Assembly (NCBI GenBank): GCA_015680905.1
Contig: CM027380.1
Coordinates: forward strand, 30,930,001-30,994,000
From: Coptis chinensis
Lineage: Eukaryota; Streptophyta; Magnoliopsida; Ranunculales; Ranunculaceae
Direction of reading: 5' to 3'
Length of the DNA stretch: 64,000 nucleotides
A program made the position numbers and the translations under genes. The first letter of the stretch is position 1, and each line of letters begins with the position of its first letter. Below, one piece after another: positions 46,372 to 58,493 of this stretch. The notes beneath the pieces were generated by a model. It was not told the DNA's origin, ran no database searches, and was given only the letters and a program-made list of their open reading frames with translations.

Positions 46372-49300
46372 ATGAAGATATGCATATACAATGTTCGAGG
46401 TGTCAATGATCTGAAGAAAGCAAAAGATCTCAATGTCTTCATAATTAGAAATAAACTCTTATGTTTTTGTTGATTCTGTGGCAAAATATCATTATTCTAA
46501 AGGGCTCAGTCACTGGTCCCTGGTGTGTGATGGGAGATTTCAATAATGTCCTCTACTCTCATGAAAGGATCACTTCAGAACTGGTACATCCTAGGGAAAC
46601 TACTCCTTTTGCACACTGCCTCAATACTATAAGTTTTATGATCACAGTTCTAGTGGTTGTTTTTATACTTGGACTAACAATGGAGATGGCATTTTTAGAA
46701 AGTGGTCCAAGATAGATAGGTGTCTGATCAATCCTATGTGAGTATCTATGTTCTCCTCTTCTAGTGTTGAGTTCTTACCACAAGGATTATCTGATCATAC
46801 CTCGATAGTGTTAACACTCTCTAATAAGATTCATTGCAGATCTCCTTTTAGATTTTGCAACTACTGGCTTGTTAATCCTTTATTCAAGGAAACTCTTATC
46901 AAATGTTGGTCTATTCCTATCCAAGGCAATCCTTCCTACATGCTCTCTAAGAAGCTTAAACTCTTGAAGGATTCTCTCAAAGGATGGCCCAGACTCAGCA
47001 CCACTGATATTCAGATTATGCTGGACACAGCTAAAGCAAACCTTGAGGATATTCAGAAGCAACTGCACTTGAAACCTCTTGACATTCATCTATGTAATCT
47101 TGAAAGAACAAAGAGGTCGGAGTTATGCAATCTTATGCTCATGGAAGAATATGATCTTTTGCAAAGAACTCACACTGATTAGCTCTCTTTCGAGGATAAA
47201 GGCAATGCTTTCTTTCACAACTCAATAAAAGAAAAGAAGGCCAGAAATAACATTTGGTATATTATTTATTCACAAGGAATTATGCAAGAAGGGCAAAATA
47301 ATGTAGCTCAAGCTTTTATTTCATATTACTCTGATCTCTTGGGTAAAGCTTCTCCATCCACATGCTCTCCTCAGTTTTTAGACCAACTGAATCTGAAGGT
47401 GTTATCTCCAGAAATGGCTAACAATCTGATGAAGGAAATTACTGACTTGGAGACCAAGGAAGCAGTTTTCTCTATCGATGACAATAAAACCCCAGGACCT
47501 GATGGGTTCAATTCTTTTTTCTTCAAGAAGTCCTGGGATATGGTGGGAAAAGATTTCATTCTTGCAATTAAGCATATGTTCTCACATAAATCCATTCAGA
47601 GAGGTACAAACTCTACCCTTTTATGCTTAATTCTTAAAAATCTTGCCCCCTCAAAGGTTGATGAATTCAGGCATATTGCTTGTTGTAATACTATCTATAA
47701 ATGTGTTACCAAGATTCTTACAAGCAGGATGAAGGAATGTATCACCTTTTTAATCTCTGGAGCTTAGTCTGCCTTTATACCAGGCAGAAACATTCAAGAT
47801 AACCTCATTCTTTCCCATGAACTCATTAGAGGTTACTCAAGGAAACATGGCTCTAGAAACTGTGCTATCAAGATTGACATCAGGAAAGCTTTTGATTCAA
47901 TCAACTGGAAGGCTATGGAAATGATCCTGCATAGATTTGGATTCCCTCTACTCTTCATAGAATGGTTTACAATATGTTATAGCTCTCCATCCTATTCCAT
48001 TATCATAAATGGCACTTCTGAAGGTTTCTTTGAAGGGGGAAAAGGTTTGTGACAAGGTGACCCTATATCACCATATCTATTTGTCCTTGTTATGGAGATT
48101 TTGGTAGGACTTCTTAGTCAAGCTCTCAACCTTGGGCAGATTCATCCCCACTCAAAATGCAAAAAGCAAAGTATCTCTCATTTCTTTTTTGCGGATGATG
48201 CCCTATTATTTTGCAAAGGAGACATGGAATCTATTCTAGCTGTGAAGGAGATACTACTAAAATTCTCTCAAGTCACAGGCCTAAATATTAACTCTACAAA
48301 ATCAACATTACAAGCTGGATGTATGTCTCAAGATACAAGAGAAGACTTAGCTAATGCAATGGGCATCCCTCTTATCTCGCCTCCTATCTCCTATCTAGGC
48401 CTTCCCCTGACATCATCAAGGCTAGGAATAAGAGCTTGTCTCCCTTTGGTGGAAAGATTAACATCTAGAATCTTAAATTGGAAGAACAAAACTCTGTCAA
48501 GAGCTAGTAGACTTGAACTCATCCAAACTGTTCTTTCTTCCTTTCAGGTGTATTGGTCAAAAACCTTTGTGTGCTTCCTAAGAAAATTCTTGATAAGGTA
48601 TGCACGAATGTGGAACAAGACTGCATATTGTGGATTGGTATATAGAATTGCAGTGAAAGAAGACTCTTTGTGGGCCAACTGGACATGGAGTCAGCAGATC
48701 AAAAAACACTATTTTTGGACTATGAAAACTCCATCCAGCTGCTCTTGGGTTTGGCGAGGAATTCTAAAGCATAGGAATATAGCCAGAAATCATATCAAAT
48801 ATATTAATGCAGATGGCACTAATATATTGTTCTGGCATGATTAATGGTGCTCAAGCAAACCTCTGTGGGAGATACCTGAAGCAAGAAACCTTTTCAACCT
48901 TAATGAGGCAACGAAAGTTAGTGATGGTTTAGTACAAGGAGCTTGGTCTTCTACGATAACTTCACTCCCAGAGGGCAATATCAAAAGTCTTATTTTAGGG
49001 ACTAAAGTCAATGGCAATCTTGAGAAGGATGAAGTGGTATGGGTCCCTAGCACTTCTGGAGGCTTCACAGTAAAATCGACATATGCATTGCTGAAGAAAG
49101 AACGCACAAAGGTAAAATGGTATAGAGTGGTGTGGGGAAAACTCTCTGTACCAAAACACTCATGCACTTTGTGGCAGCTACTCTCCAATTGTCTCCCCAC
49201 GCAAGATAGGCTGATACAAAAGAAGGTGTTGCAACAATCTGAATGCAACTTATACAATGCTTCGTCTGAACATTCCAAGCATTTATTTTTTGATTGCCAA

Positions 49301-50173
49301 TATTCTAAACAAGTCTAGGAACAGGTGAAGAATAGACTTGGGATAGGAGGGACTGTGAAGGGATCCACTGCAGAATGGTATGATATATTCAGACTTTGTA
49401 GAATTAACTCTATCAGTGTTGATATCTATAAAGCATGTATAGGAGCAACTGTTCATGAAATTTGGCGTGAGAGAAACAGACGAAAGAAAAAGAATCTTAA
49501 ACTTTTTGCGTAATAGTTAAGTTCAAAGATTATGGGATATATGCAGATATACTTCCAAAAGAATTTAGCAGATGTCAAGGAATCCACTTCTCTGAGGATT
49601 TTGGTAGCTAGATTAGGGCTGGAATTAAAGTTCAAAGAACCAGTCCCACAATGGATCAAATGGGAGCTAGCAGCAGTAGACTCATATATGTTCAACACAG
49701 ACGGCTCTGTACAAGGAAATGGCAATGGGTTTGGAGGAATAATCAAAGACGCATTGGGAAATGTTACTCTGGCATATGCAGGCTCTTCTTCTAAACCTTC
49801 AGTTATATATCAAGAGCTCTTTACAATAGCAAAAGGATTTCAGCACGCAAAAGAAAAATGAATAATCAATCTTGAAGTCAACTCAGATTCCACAGGAGCT
49901 ATCAACATTATCCAAGACCCAGGCCAAAGCCCTTGGTACTGCTCTAACATTGTGGCCTTAATTTCGTCCCTCAAGAGACATTTTGTTAAATGCAGTTTTA
50001 AGCATATTTACAGAGAGGGTAATCAGGCAGCTGACTACCTTTCCAAGTTGTACAGATCACTAGATAATCTTGATATTTCCTTTCTTCCACCCCTTGATCT
50101 TAATCTACATAACATAGTGGAAGAAGATAGGAAAGGAACTATGTACTTAAGGGCTTTTTCTAATACAGGTTGA
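46372..50173 (+). pseudogene. LINE ORF2 (endonuclease, reverse transcriptase, zf-RVT, RNase H)
   Basis: Starts MKICIYNVRGVNDLKKAK, the usual APE-type endonuclease N-terminus. The endonuclease is then broken (stop at about 46465, missing middle, frameshift near 46700), with GPWCVMGDFNNVL and SKIDRCLIN recognisable. From 46748 to 50173 there is one frame: reverse transcriptase (TPGPDGFNSFFFK, SAFIPGRNIQDN, FADDALLF), a zf-RVT region (PSTSGGFTVKSTYALL) and RNase H (NTDGSVQGNGNGFGG, NSDSTGA, EGNQAADYLSK). It carries eight in-frame stops (47180, 47765, 48050, 48842, 49316, 49511, 49514, 49859) and no indel that I can see. Confidence 0.85.
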
Positions 50174-50320
50174 GGTCTGCCATAACCTCTAAACTTTTGA
50201 AAATAAAATCATGTTAATCAATCAATATATTATACTCTCTAAACATGTTGTTATATGGGAATAATCGTTTTCGATCTACTCTTGCTTGCACGTACTTGAC
50301 ACAAATTTAGACTAACCAAA

Positions 50321-51502
50321 CTATTCACTAATGCATTTCTCCAACATAGTCTTGAACTTCGACTTGTTGTAATAAAGGTGTCCCAACTTTTCACCAAATT
50401 TCTTTTTTATATGCCAAATGCATAATCGATGTTTAGTATTTGGGAAAACTTTCTTCACGGCAGCACACATAGCAGGATCTTGATCAGTGATGATGGAGGT
50501 TGGATGCCGACCTCCCATTGATTCAACCCATGTCTTGAACAACCAATAAAATGTTGCCTCTGTTTCATCATGAAGAAGTGCACAACCAAATTGAATGAAT
50601 TGGTAGTGATGATTGACCTCGGTGAATGGGGTGAATGGCATTTTGAATTTGTTTGTGCAATAAGTAGTATCAAAGGTTACAACATCACCAAATTGTTCAT
50701 ATGCCATACGAGATCTTGGGTCAATCCAAAAGAAGTTTGTCGCTCTTCCTTTTTTATCAACTTGCACGGCAAAGAAGAATTGGGGATTTTTCTTTATACT
50801 TTCTCTAGAAAATATTTATAACTGATTGAGCATCACCTTCCCCAAGTCTTTTTCTGATTTCTCTTGTTGTTCGCAAGTGGTTCCAACAATCTCTCTCGCC
50901 ATAGCCAATCAGATCACCCATAAAAAGAGAAGGAACCTTCGACACCTACATGTTCTCCCTAGCAAATGATTCAGTTAAATCTTTAGCAGCTGCAGGCATA
51001 TTCCTATTAGACGGCAAATGATGTCGTTTAATCGGAGTAACAAATTTATGATTATGTCCATTCTCATAGACAGTAACCTTCCACTTCTTTGTTTCTTTCG
51101 TGTACATTATCCACATACTTGCTAAACACTCTATTTTGACAGTTGAACAACTACAACTTTTCCCCCTACCATCAACATTATGTTCTTTCTATGAGTTCCC
51201 TCACGTGAACATACAAATAACACATTTGTGACTTCATCGACACGAGATTAAGTTTTCTGGGATGATCTTATTCTAACTGTAAAACCTTCTCGACGACCGT
51301 ACTCCTGAAAATAATCTTTTGCTTCATCAATTGAATCAAAAAGCATACCCACATGTGGCTCTTTATGATTTTCAACCTCAATAGGCGTTGAAACTAGTCT
51401 AGTGACATTATTTTCGATTGGGGACAAACTGTTCCTCTGGTTCAAATTTTCATTCCCAGACCTTATCTCATATGAATATTTAGATTTGACATTCTCCATC
51501 AC
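50321..51502 (-). pseudogene. FAR1-related / MULE transposase gene fragment
   Basis: Starts MMENVKSKYSYE at 51502. The FAR1 DNA-binding domain (MLFDSIDEAKDYFQEYGRRE, then VCSREGTHRKN, NGHNHKFV) is interrupted by TAA near 51248 and TAG near 50949. After a frameshift near 50790 the MULE domain is open (QVDKKGRATNFFWIDPRSRM, DVVTFDTTYCTNKFKMPF, SIITDQDPAMCAAVKKVFP, HRLCIWHI). It ends at 50321, so the C-terminal transposase part and SWIM finger are missing. Upstream, AAAG/GTACTT (near 51680) and TTTTAG/G (near 51522) could bound a 5'-UTR intron. It could derive from a FAR1-RELATED host gene or from a MULE; the context favours a captured fragment. Confidence 0.78.
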
Positions 51503-51989
51503 TTTTTCCCTTTTGGTTTAACCTAAAACAAAAGGTAGAATTACATGAGAACTACTAATTTTGTAACTATTGAGTAAATAACATAACAAAAAACTAGGAG
51601 TTGAAAACTTCCACTAAAAATTTGGATTTGTAAAACAAATAAAAAGAGAATGAGATTAAATTTGTGAGAATTAGAAGTACCTTTGTCTTCTCTCTGATCA
51701 TGAGTTCTGTACGTATTTAATGAAAGGGAGAAGTAAACTGGAAAAAACCGAGAGCTAGGTGGAAAAGACGGTGGGTTTTTCTTTCTCGTTGCTATTTTGC
51801 GTGGAAAACATATTAATCCTAAACCCTGGTTCGGTTTCTTAGTAAAACCCAGTTCAAGTGGACAGAACCAGTTTTAAGTGGTACTTGCTTGTTTCTTTTT
51901 CCAACCGTTAATTTGTGAATAGATCGAAGGCTCACAGCGTAAGTGAACTTATGTGTCTTCTATATATGTCCCTTGAACTCGACCCATAA
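51503..51989 (-). other. 5' flank of the FAR1/MULE fragment
   Basis: Non-coding. It holds the possible 5'-UTR intron (about 51522-51680) and upstream sequence with no recognised element. Terminal inverted repeats of a Mutator type could not be identified by eye. Confidence 0.4.
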
Positions 51990-52698
51990 AGTAGAGACAA
52001 GAATTAAATTTAACTAAAGCTCGTATTTAATGGTTTTAATGGAGGCTACACTACAAAACTTAACCCTAAACTACATTAACCTACTCTACAGTAAAGAAAG
52101 GGGAGCTAGAAGAGGAGTATTAAGTTTAGCCTTAACCCTCTTTATATAGGAGAGGGTTAGGGTTATATTTTCATGCATGGGCCAAAAAGGGGGACTTTGG
52201 GCCTCTAATGTGAGCCTAAAGTCCATTAGGTTAAGTTTAAAAGGGTCATTGCTGCTGGAAATTACTTAAGTATGTACCCTTTTCGTCCACTTTTACAGAT
52301 TTGATTGGGGCAAGTCTGGGTCCATTTGAAATCTAGTTTTGAGCTGGTCTTTTTGACATAAAGTAGGCCTAATTTCAAGGTTCGAGTCCAAAGATATGCC
52401 TATTTGAAGTTTTGATGGTTTTTTGTCTTTTTTCTGCCTGAATTGACTTTGACTTCCCAGCTTTGACTCGGCTTGAAAATGCATTTTTTCTTGATTATGG
52501 GGCTTTAAACATAGAACTCTCTCATAAATCATCTTGACTCATTTTCCATGCAAAATGACATCTTTAAGTACATAAGCAGCTTCAAGACCTGAAATACACA
52601 AAAACACATAAACAGTACTAACTCTTATTTATTATAAACATAATTGGCTAAATATAATACTATTAAGGGTTCAAAACTACAGTTTTGAGTGCTTATCA
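51990..52698 (-). repeat. Athila LTR fragment (probably the rest of E2's 5' LTR)
   Basis: The minus strand begins TGATAAGCACTCAAAACTG at 52698 and matches E1's LTR and 37453-38077 throughout, including the TATA box (52140-52148). It covers roughly the first 710 bases of the 1.3-kb LTR. Orientation and position fit the distal part of E2's 5' LTR, pushed away by the LINE and the FAR1/MULE fragment with loss of about 540 bases. It could instead be an unrelated LTR fragment of the same family. Confidence 0.7.
52140..52148 (-). promoter_or_regulatory. TATA box in the LTR fragment
   Basis: The minus strand reads TATATAAAG in the context CTCCTATATAAAGAGGG, conserved with the two other LTRs of this subfamily. 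Confidence 0.5.
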
Positions 52699-52812
52699 CT
52701 TGTCTCAACTTTATAGACCACAAATTTCTAATATTCTCTTTCACTTACACTTTTTGGGTATCATCAAAGCTTAACTATTCTCAACTTTGCAACCTTTCTT
52801 CTCACATTCAAA

Positions 52813-54104
52813 ATGCTTTCTTCTTCTCGCTATGTTGAATCAAGTTTCTCATCCGAAGAAGAGAACATAGTGAATGACGACGAGAACATGTTCTCATCTA
52901 TTTTCTTGTTATTACAAGACATGCACGAAGCTACTCGTGATCATCGAGGTTCGGTCCCTAGTACGTAGAAAGTACATTTATCGTGATCGAATCGAGGCTC
53001 ACAATTGGATTATGAGTGATTACTTTGTGCAAAACCCTAAGTATCCTAGCTTGATGTTTTCCGTAGGAGGTTTAGGATGCAACGCCATCTCTTCCTCCGA
53101 ATCTTGAAAGCCGTCTCCGACCATGACAAATATTTCACATACAAGGTTGATGGTATTAGAAAGCCATGTTTGACGGGTATGCAAAAGGTGGTTGCTTGCA
53201 TATGGTTGTGGTGCAGATGCGTGGGATGAATACATTCAAATAGCAAAAAACACTCTTTTTGAAAGCTTGAGGCATTTTTGTGATGCCGTGATGGCGATCT
53301 TCGAAGAAGAATATTTGAGGGCTCCAAACGAAAAAGACATTCAAGGTCTACTTCAACAAGGTGAAAATTGTGGCTTTCCGTGTATGCTTGGAAGCTTGTA
53401 TTATATGCATTGGCAATGGGAAATGTGTCCTACGGCATGGCAAGGTACACATGTAGGACATAAGAAGAAACCTACAATAATTTTGGAAGCCATCGCCGAT
53501 AAAGACTTATGGATTTGGCATGTATTTTTTGGTATGGCGGGTTCAAACAATGACGTCAACGTGCTTCAACGTTCTTACCTCTTTGACAATCTTATGCATG
53601 GTGATGCTCCTTATTACAATTACATCGTGAATGGTCTCCAATACAAAATGGGTTACTATCTAGCCGATAGGATTTATCCTAAATGGGCTACACTTATACA
53701 AACAATCCCTCACCCAACAAGTCAAATAGAGGGATTCTTTGCTAAGATGCAAGAAGCATGTCAAAAAGATGTCGAGCGTGCATTTGGTGTCTTACAAGCT
53801 AGGGGGGATAATCAAGAGGCCGGCGCAAATGTGGAGTAGGGATGACATTAATCGGATAATGAAGACACGTATCATCTTACATAATATGATTGTCGAGGAT
53901 GAACGAGAGATTGATATCAAAGATTGGCAAATTGACATTTCTTGGGAGCCCCCAGTCGCATTGCATGTTGTCGAAAATCGACATGAGGAAATTGCAAGAA
54001 GACTCAACACACTTCGTTAAATTCATAGCAGAGAAACTAATGTTCAACTAAGAGTTGACCTCATCAATCACCTTTGGCAATATCGTGCGGATCAAGAAAT
54101 GTAG
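52813..54104 (+). pseudogene. PIF/Harbinger transposase (plant DDE_Tnp_4-type)
   Basis: Starts MLSSSRYVESSFSSEEEN at 52813. Frameshifts occur near 52950, 53110 and 53200, and the catalytic part is open at 53192-53839. Family signatures: ENCGFPCMLGSL, MHWQWEMCPTAWQGTH, PTIILEAIADKDLWIWHVFFGMAGSNND and KDVERAFGVLQAR. The first catalytic Asp (normally GSLDCMHW) is Tyr here (GSLYYMHW), while the Asp of GSNND and the Glu of DVERAFG remain. A frameshift after VLQAR leads to DINRIMKTRIILHNMIVEDERE, ending near 54104. It would excise and insert the element; this copy is inactive. Confidence 0.85.
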
Positions 54105-54452
54105 TATGAGAGTTATGTATTATCTATGTTTGTTCTATATATAGTTTGAGTATTATCTATGTTTGACTTTATGTTGTTTTAAGACAATTCAAATTAAAAT
54201 TATATTAAAATTTAAAATTGAAATTATAATATTGTAAATGAACTAACAACAACAATGGAAATTAAAGAACTAAAAACAATAAAATTAATCTAAGTAGTAG
54301 AAGCATCACCACCACTAGAAGCACCACTTGGAGTTCCAAATGTTTCACTATCTCCGTTGGTGAATTATCTCCATTTTCATAATTTTGAAGTATTCGGCAA
54401 CTTTCGGCTCAAGAGTGGACTTATCTTGTGCTAATATTTTGTTGTCTTCTTT

Positions 54453-55229
54453 CTATTTCTTGAGCTCCATCAACTTCACCCTATCGGCGGCTGCATTCGT
54501 CATTTGTGCCAAATACTTTTCCATCATCTTGTAATTCTCTCCTCCTTTCTTCATCCTTTCTTTCTCACCCCTTGTTCCCGCTGGCTGTTTTTTCTTGGTT
54601 CCACTTCCACCTCCACTGCCATCCCCAACTTGTGTAGGAAATGGATCAATTAGAATGCCACCAAGAGTTTCCGATGGCGTTGTGGGTGTAGAAGGCATGA
54701 CTTCATCATCTATATCTAGAATGATGTTGGGTTGTCTCCTCATTGTAGTTATGGACCAACTCTCAAATTTTTTATTCCATTTTGGGCTATCCTTGAGGAG
54801 GACCCAACAATGCTCAAATTGAAAGTGTGAGTTATGAGCCAATGTAAATGTTGTTTTTGCCTCAACCAACCGATCTCGTGGATGTGTCTAAACCGAAGAG
54901 GAGATAATTTCCACCCATCAATTGCAAGCTCGTTGAATGTGTCCAAATCGAGTGGACACCGAATCCTTATTTTTTTTGTTGTTTTCACCAACTCTCTCTC
55001 GAAATTTCTCATATATTCTCTCCCAATAGTGTGTGACTCGTTGTCCCGCACCAACAATTGGATCTTCATTAACATATATCCACGCCTTGCAAAGAGCCTC
55101 GTCCTCTTGAATTGAGAAATTTACGGACCTAGTTGTAGTAGATTTCTTTCCTTTTGATGTGGTTGTTTGTTCATTTGGATATATTGTTGTAGTTGGAGTA
55201 GATAAAATTTTTATGAGAATTGTGAGCAA
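54453..55229 (-). pseudogene. Harbinger ORF1 (Myb/SANT-like protein)
   Basis: The N-terminal part (55229-54918) contains NFSIQEDEALCKAWIYVNEDP, THYWERIYEKF and a following helix typical of the Myb/SANT-like partner of PIF/Harbinger transposase. Frameshifts near 54915 and 54870 separate it from the C-terminal part (HCWVLLKDSPKW, PAGTRGEKERMKKG). The family member binds transposon ends and helps the transposase enter the nucleus. Convergent orientation with the transposase is common in this superfamily. Confidence 0.75.
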
Positions 55230-55482
55230 ATGGTGAGAGAGTTGTGTGAAGTAGTTGTTCTAAATATGCAATTTCATAAAAACTAGCCGTTGGGATAGTC
55301 TGGACTATACAGACGGCAGAATTTCTGCCGTCCGTTACAACTTCACAGACAGACGGCGGAGTTTCCGCCATCCGTATCCCAAATTTAACAGCTGCTAAAA
55401 AAAGTTGTTGAAATGGTTTTTGGAGCTTGGACTGCCAAATTTGGTTGGGCTTGCTAAAATGCCTATGTGACACCTTTTAGCA

Positions 55483-55515
55483 GCCCATTATAGCACCCCT
55501 TGATTGGACTTGCTC
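55483..55515. repeat. Right terminal inverted repeat of the Harbinger element
   Basis: The minus strand reads GAGCAAGTCCAATCAAGGGG inward from 55515. The flanking TAA (55516-55518) is the expected three-base target. A nearby inverted repeat, TGCTAAAA ... TTTTAGCA (55452-55482), lies just inside. Confidence 0.6.
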
Positions 55516-56946
55516 TAAGTTTCTTCCCAGAATATGAAAATATTGATAAAAAACTAAATGATTTTTAATCGGCGCGTAGCAAAGTTTAGAATTTAGATGT
55601 GTGCGATTTGTGAGATTAGACTGGGCAGTATGCCAATTTCCTGCTTCACCAATTACAACTTTCCCATACAATCACAAATAGTTTATTCTTGGTATGTTTT
55701 CACCTCACTCAAGCTCGCTCATGTTGCAACATGGACAGATTTTAAGGCTCGTTCAGAAGATGGCCGATCGTTAACGATACTGAAGATCCCTTAGGGTAAA
55801 CTAGCCGAGCTACTCTAATTGACCTCTGAGGCTGAATATACATAAACTACTTTAGAAAACATGGAATCCTTGACCTGCTCCGCTCGAACACTAGCTCAAG
55901 CTGGTGGTTAAAGACTCTATGTAGAAAGTAGCACAAGGCCACAGACCATATTGGAAGAATTTGCTTGAACCAACTAACACACAAAGCAAAGAGTACGCTC
56001 ATAGTGTAGGTTTGCTGGAAAATTGTAGGGTAGCAGGTAGCTTACAGCCTTTTCTGCGTCCTACTTGTATCAAATATTTTAGGACTGCCCACAACAAAAG
56101 AAGATTATTAAATCGAGTCCACCTACCATTCATTTCCCATGTACAGCTGACTACCAACATGAGTGCCAACCCCTAATGTCAGTATAGAAATAGCTTGGTC
56201 CATAAAAGTATATGTCTATTAGATGAGATTTAGGATATACTCAAATAGATGGGATCCCCATATCATACATAACGACATTTTTAGTGTTTGTAGGTGCATC
56301 AAATTCAAATCCATAACAAAAATAGGCCAATGCAACCTGATTCAAAAATAATTAGCAAAACTTAAGAAGTATCTTCTAGTGTTCTTTTACATAAACTAGT
56401 GGAGGTCCCGTGCTACACACGTGGTTGTTGATATGGGCATTAGAAAGTGAGAGTTGCGATCTCAAGCTGCAACTTATGATGGTTGGTAAATGAAGGTACC
56501 ATTCGACCTTCACAATCTGTACCGCAGCAGCAAGAAAATAAGAGATGGGAGAAAACCATTTCACCTCACAGTTCAGATACCATGGGCTCTTCATCAGTTC
56601 GGTGATGAATTTACTCTGAAGGATCTTAAATATTAAATGTGAAACTGCGGTTACTAATAGAGAATTTCAAGGTTCATTTTTCAGATAGGAATCATAGGAT
56701 TCCTGAACTTAACGTGCCTTTGATGCTACGTTGTAACTATGCTTTTAGAATCATCACACATACACCACAAACGAAGGCCATTATGAAAATCCTCAAAAAC
56801 TACGCTACCATGAACATGTTTCAAAATTAACTCTACGTAACCTTTAACATGTCTCGAAGTCTCTAAAGCTGAATAACGGAAAAGCCTGTTCTTGACATCC
56901 TAATATCTTGGATATCGTTTTAAGCATGTGCAGACGAAATAGGGGA

Positions 56947-57145
56947 AGTCAATCCGACTGAAGTTATACTAAAGTAACAAAAGTTAAGTGAAAACAACAT
57001 TGATGCATTACCTATTAGTTCCCCGCTGAAGTTTTACATACTGAAAAATCAATCCAACTCAAGTTACTAAAGTAACAAAAGTTAGTGAAAACAACATTGA
57101 TGCATTTCTTATTAGTTCTCTGTTGAAGTTTACATGCTGAAAGAG
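56947..57145. repeat. Two-copy tandem duplication of about 95 bp
   Basis: Both copies carry the words CTAAAGTAACAAAAGTTA, AACAACATTGATGCATT and TATTAGTTC in the same order, differing at a few bases. No ORF is involved. Confidence 0.8.
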
Positions 57146-57843
57146 AAAGAACCAAATAACAAAAAATATCAATGTCATAGACATGGCTGCTTGAGTGAGC
57201 AGAAGATTGTGATTGCTTCTATAGGTTGCTATCAATCTGCTAGTACAGTCCTCAACAAAAATTTATACTGATACCATTATGGATTTTCTTGAACTTATTT
57301 ATCCACTTTCATTATTTAGACGTACTTGTTTGTGAATAAGGCATTTGGTGACCATGGTAGCCAAAGAATAAGCTCAAGGACATGAGTTCCCTTTCACTAT
57401 CTTTCACCCATACTTTGTTCACTGACATCCATCAATTAGTCCTTTGAATTTTGAAATTCATTACGCTGACTAATTACACAACATCAAAATTAGATAGGAA
57501 TGAAGTTTTCAAATAAAAGCAATATATATTACTTACCATTTGAGCTTCAAATCCAACTAAATTGGCGCAACGGAGACTCGCAAAGTGATTTGGTGGCTAC
57601 TCAACACTATAATTGGCGCCATTCAATTTAGGAAGTATATTAGGAACTCAAACCTGAGCCATGGGCCAAGTTCTCTTCCTGGCTAATTTTATGCTATCCT
57701 GTTAAAACATAATAACATCCTTGCCACTATAAGTATGGGGTCGACAATCGATTGACATAACTTTTACATTTTTGAAGTGTTGATGTTAAGCTATCAATGC
57801 TTTATCACTCTGATGTCAGTATCAGTGATGGCACATCATTTTC

Positions 57844-57876
57844 ATCTCTTATAACTTATAACTTATAACTTATAAC
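57844..57876. repeat. Heptanucleotide repeat (TTATAAC)n
   Basis: Four consecutive copies of TTATAAC, a short microsatellite in non-coding sequence. Confidence 0.85.
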
Positions 57877-58437
57877 TGCAAGGCCTAAATATATGAACTA
57901 CCTAGGGTACAATTAAACTTTCACCAACTCGTGTTTATTGATATAAAAGTGTAACCTATTGATCTAAGATGTATCAATTCAAACATAAAATATATTGAAT
58001 TAATGGAATTTACCTCATGATGTAAGTCATTTTCGCCACCAATTGCATTTGTACAGTGTTGTAACTTTGCCTCACTTAGCTAAGCATTTCTTGCAGGCTC
58101 TCATTGTCCGCCTTTGTTCGTTTCATTGGAGCTTGAAAAAATTGGAAGTTGAATTATCAATAAAAGTATTGTGTATTCTAATAAGTTCTGATAATCATTG
58201 GAATAGCATTTCTAGATAAAGAGTGCTCCCCTAACATCCAGTCACATCCAATCATAAGAAGAAACTAAAAGAAGAAATGACATTAAAGAAAAAAATGGCA
58301 TGTTCCTAAAAAAATCTAGCAATTAATATGTTTGGGGAAGAAGCACAATGCCAAAAGCATTATTATTAAAGCGAGATGTTTCTTTTAAAAAAAATTACTA
58401 ATATTAAGTTTTTTTTTAATAAATAACTACTAAATGG

Positions 58438-58493
58438 AAGGAACTAAATTTAAAGTTTCACGATAGTTTCATCGAAATTGAATTTAGTTCCTT
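58438..58493. repeat. Small inverted repeat/hairpin
   Basis: AAGGAACTAAATT (58438-58450) and AATTTAGTTCCTT (58481-58493) are perfect 13-base arms; partial pairing continues inwards (AAGTTTCACGA against TCATCGAAATT). It could be a miniature inverted-repeat remnant or a folded RNA. Confidence 0.6.

Larger units (their letters stand above)
44635..50210 (+). mobile_element. Plant L1-type LINE retrotransposon
   Basis: A non-LTR element of about 5.6 kb with a 5' untranslated region (44635-44869), ORF1 and ORF2 in the order typical of plant L1/RTE-like LINEs, ending in an A-rich tail (TTGAAAATAAAATCATG). A possible imperfect target duplication is AAATCATGCTAA (about 44625) against AAATCATGTTAA (about 50205). 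The boundaries are therefore approximate. Confidence 0.85.
52699..55515 (+). mobile_element. PIF/Harbinger DNA transposon, left end missing
   Basis: Contains the transposase on the plus strand and the Myb-like partner on the minus strand, tail to tail. The right end reads CACCCCTTGATTGGACTTGCTC followed by TAA, which fits a Harbinger-type terminal repeat with a TWA target site. No matching GAGCAAGTCCAATCAAGG is found at the left, where the Athila LTR abuts directly at 52699. The missing end may lie beyond E2, outside the window. Confidence 0.75.

Noticed and set aside
49532-49861. Independent RNase H gene
   Set aside because: It is in frame with upstream LINE reverse transcriptase and zf-RVT, so it is the C-terminal domain of LINE ORF2.
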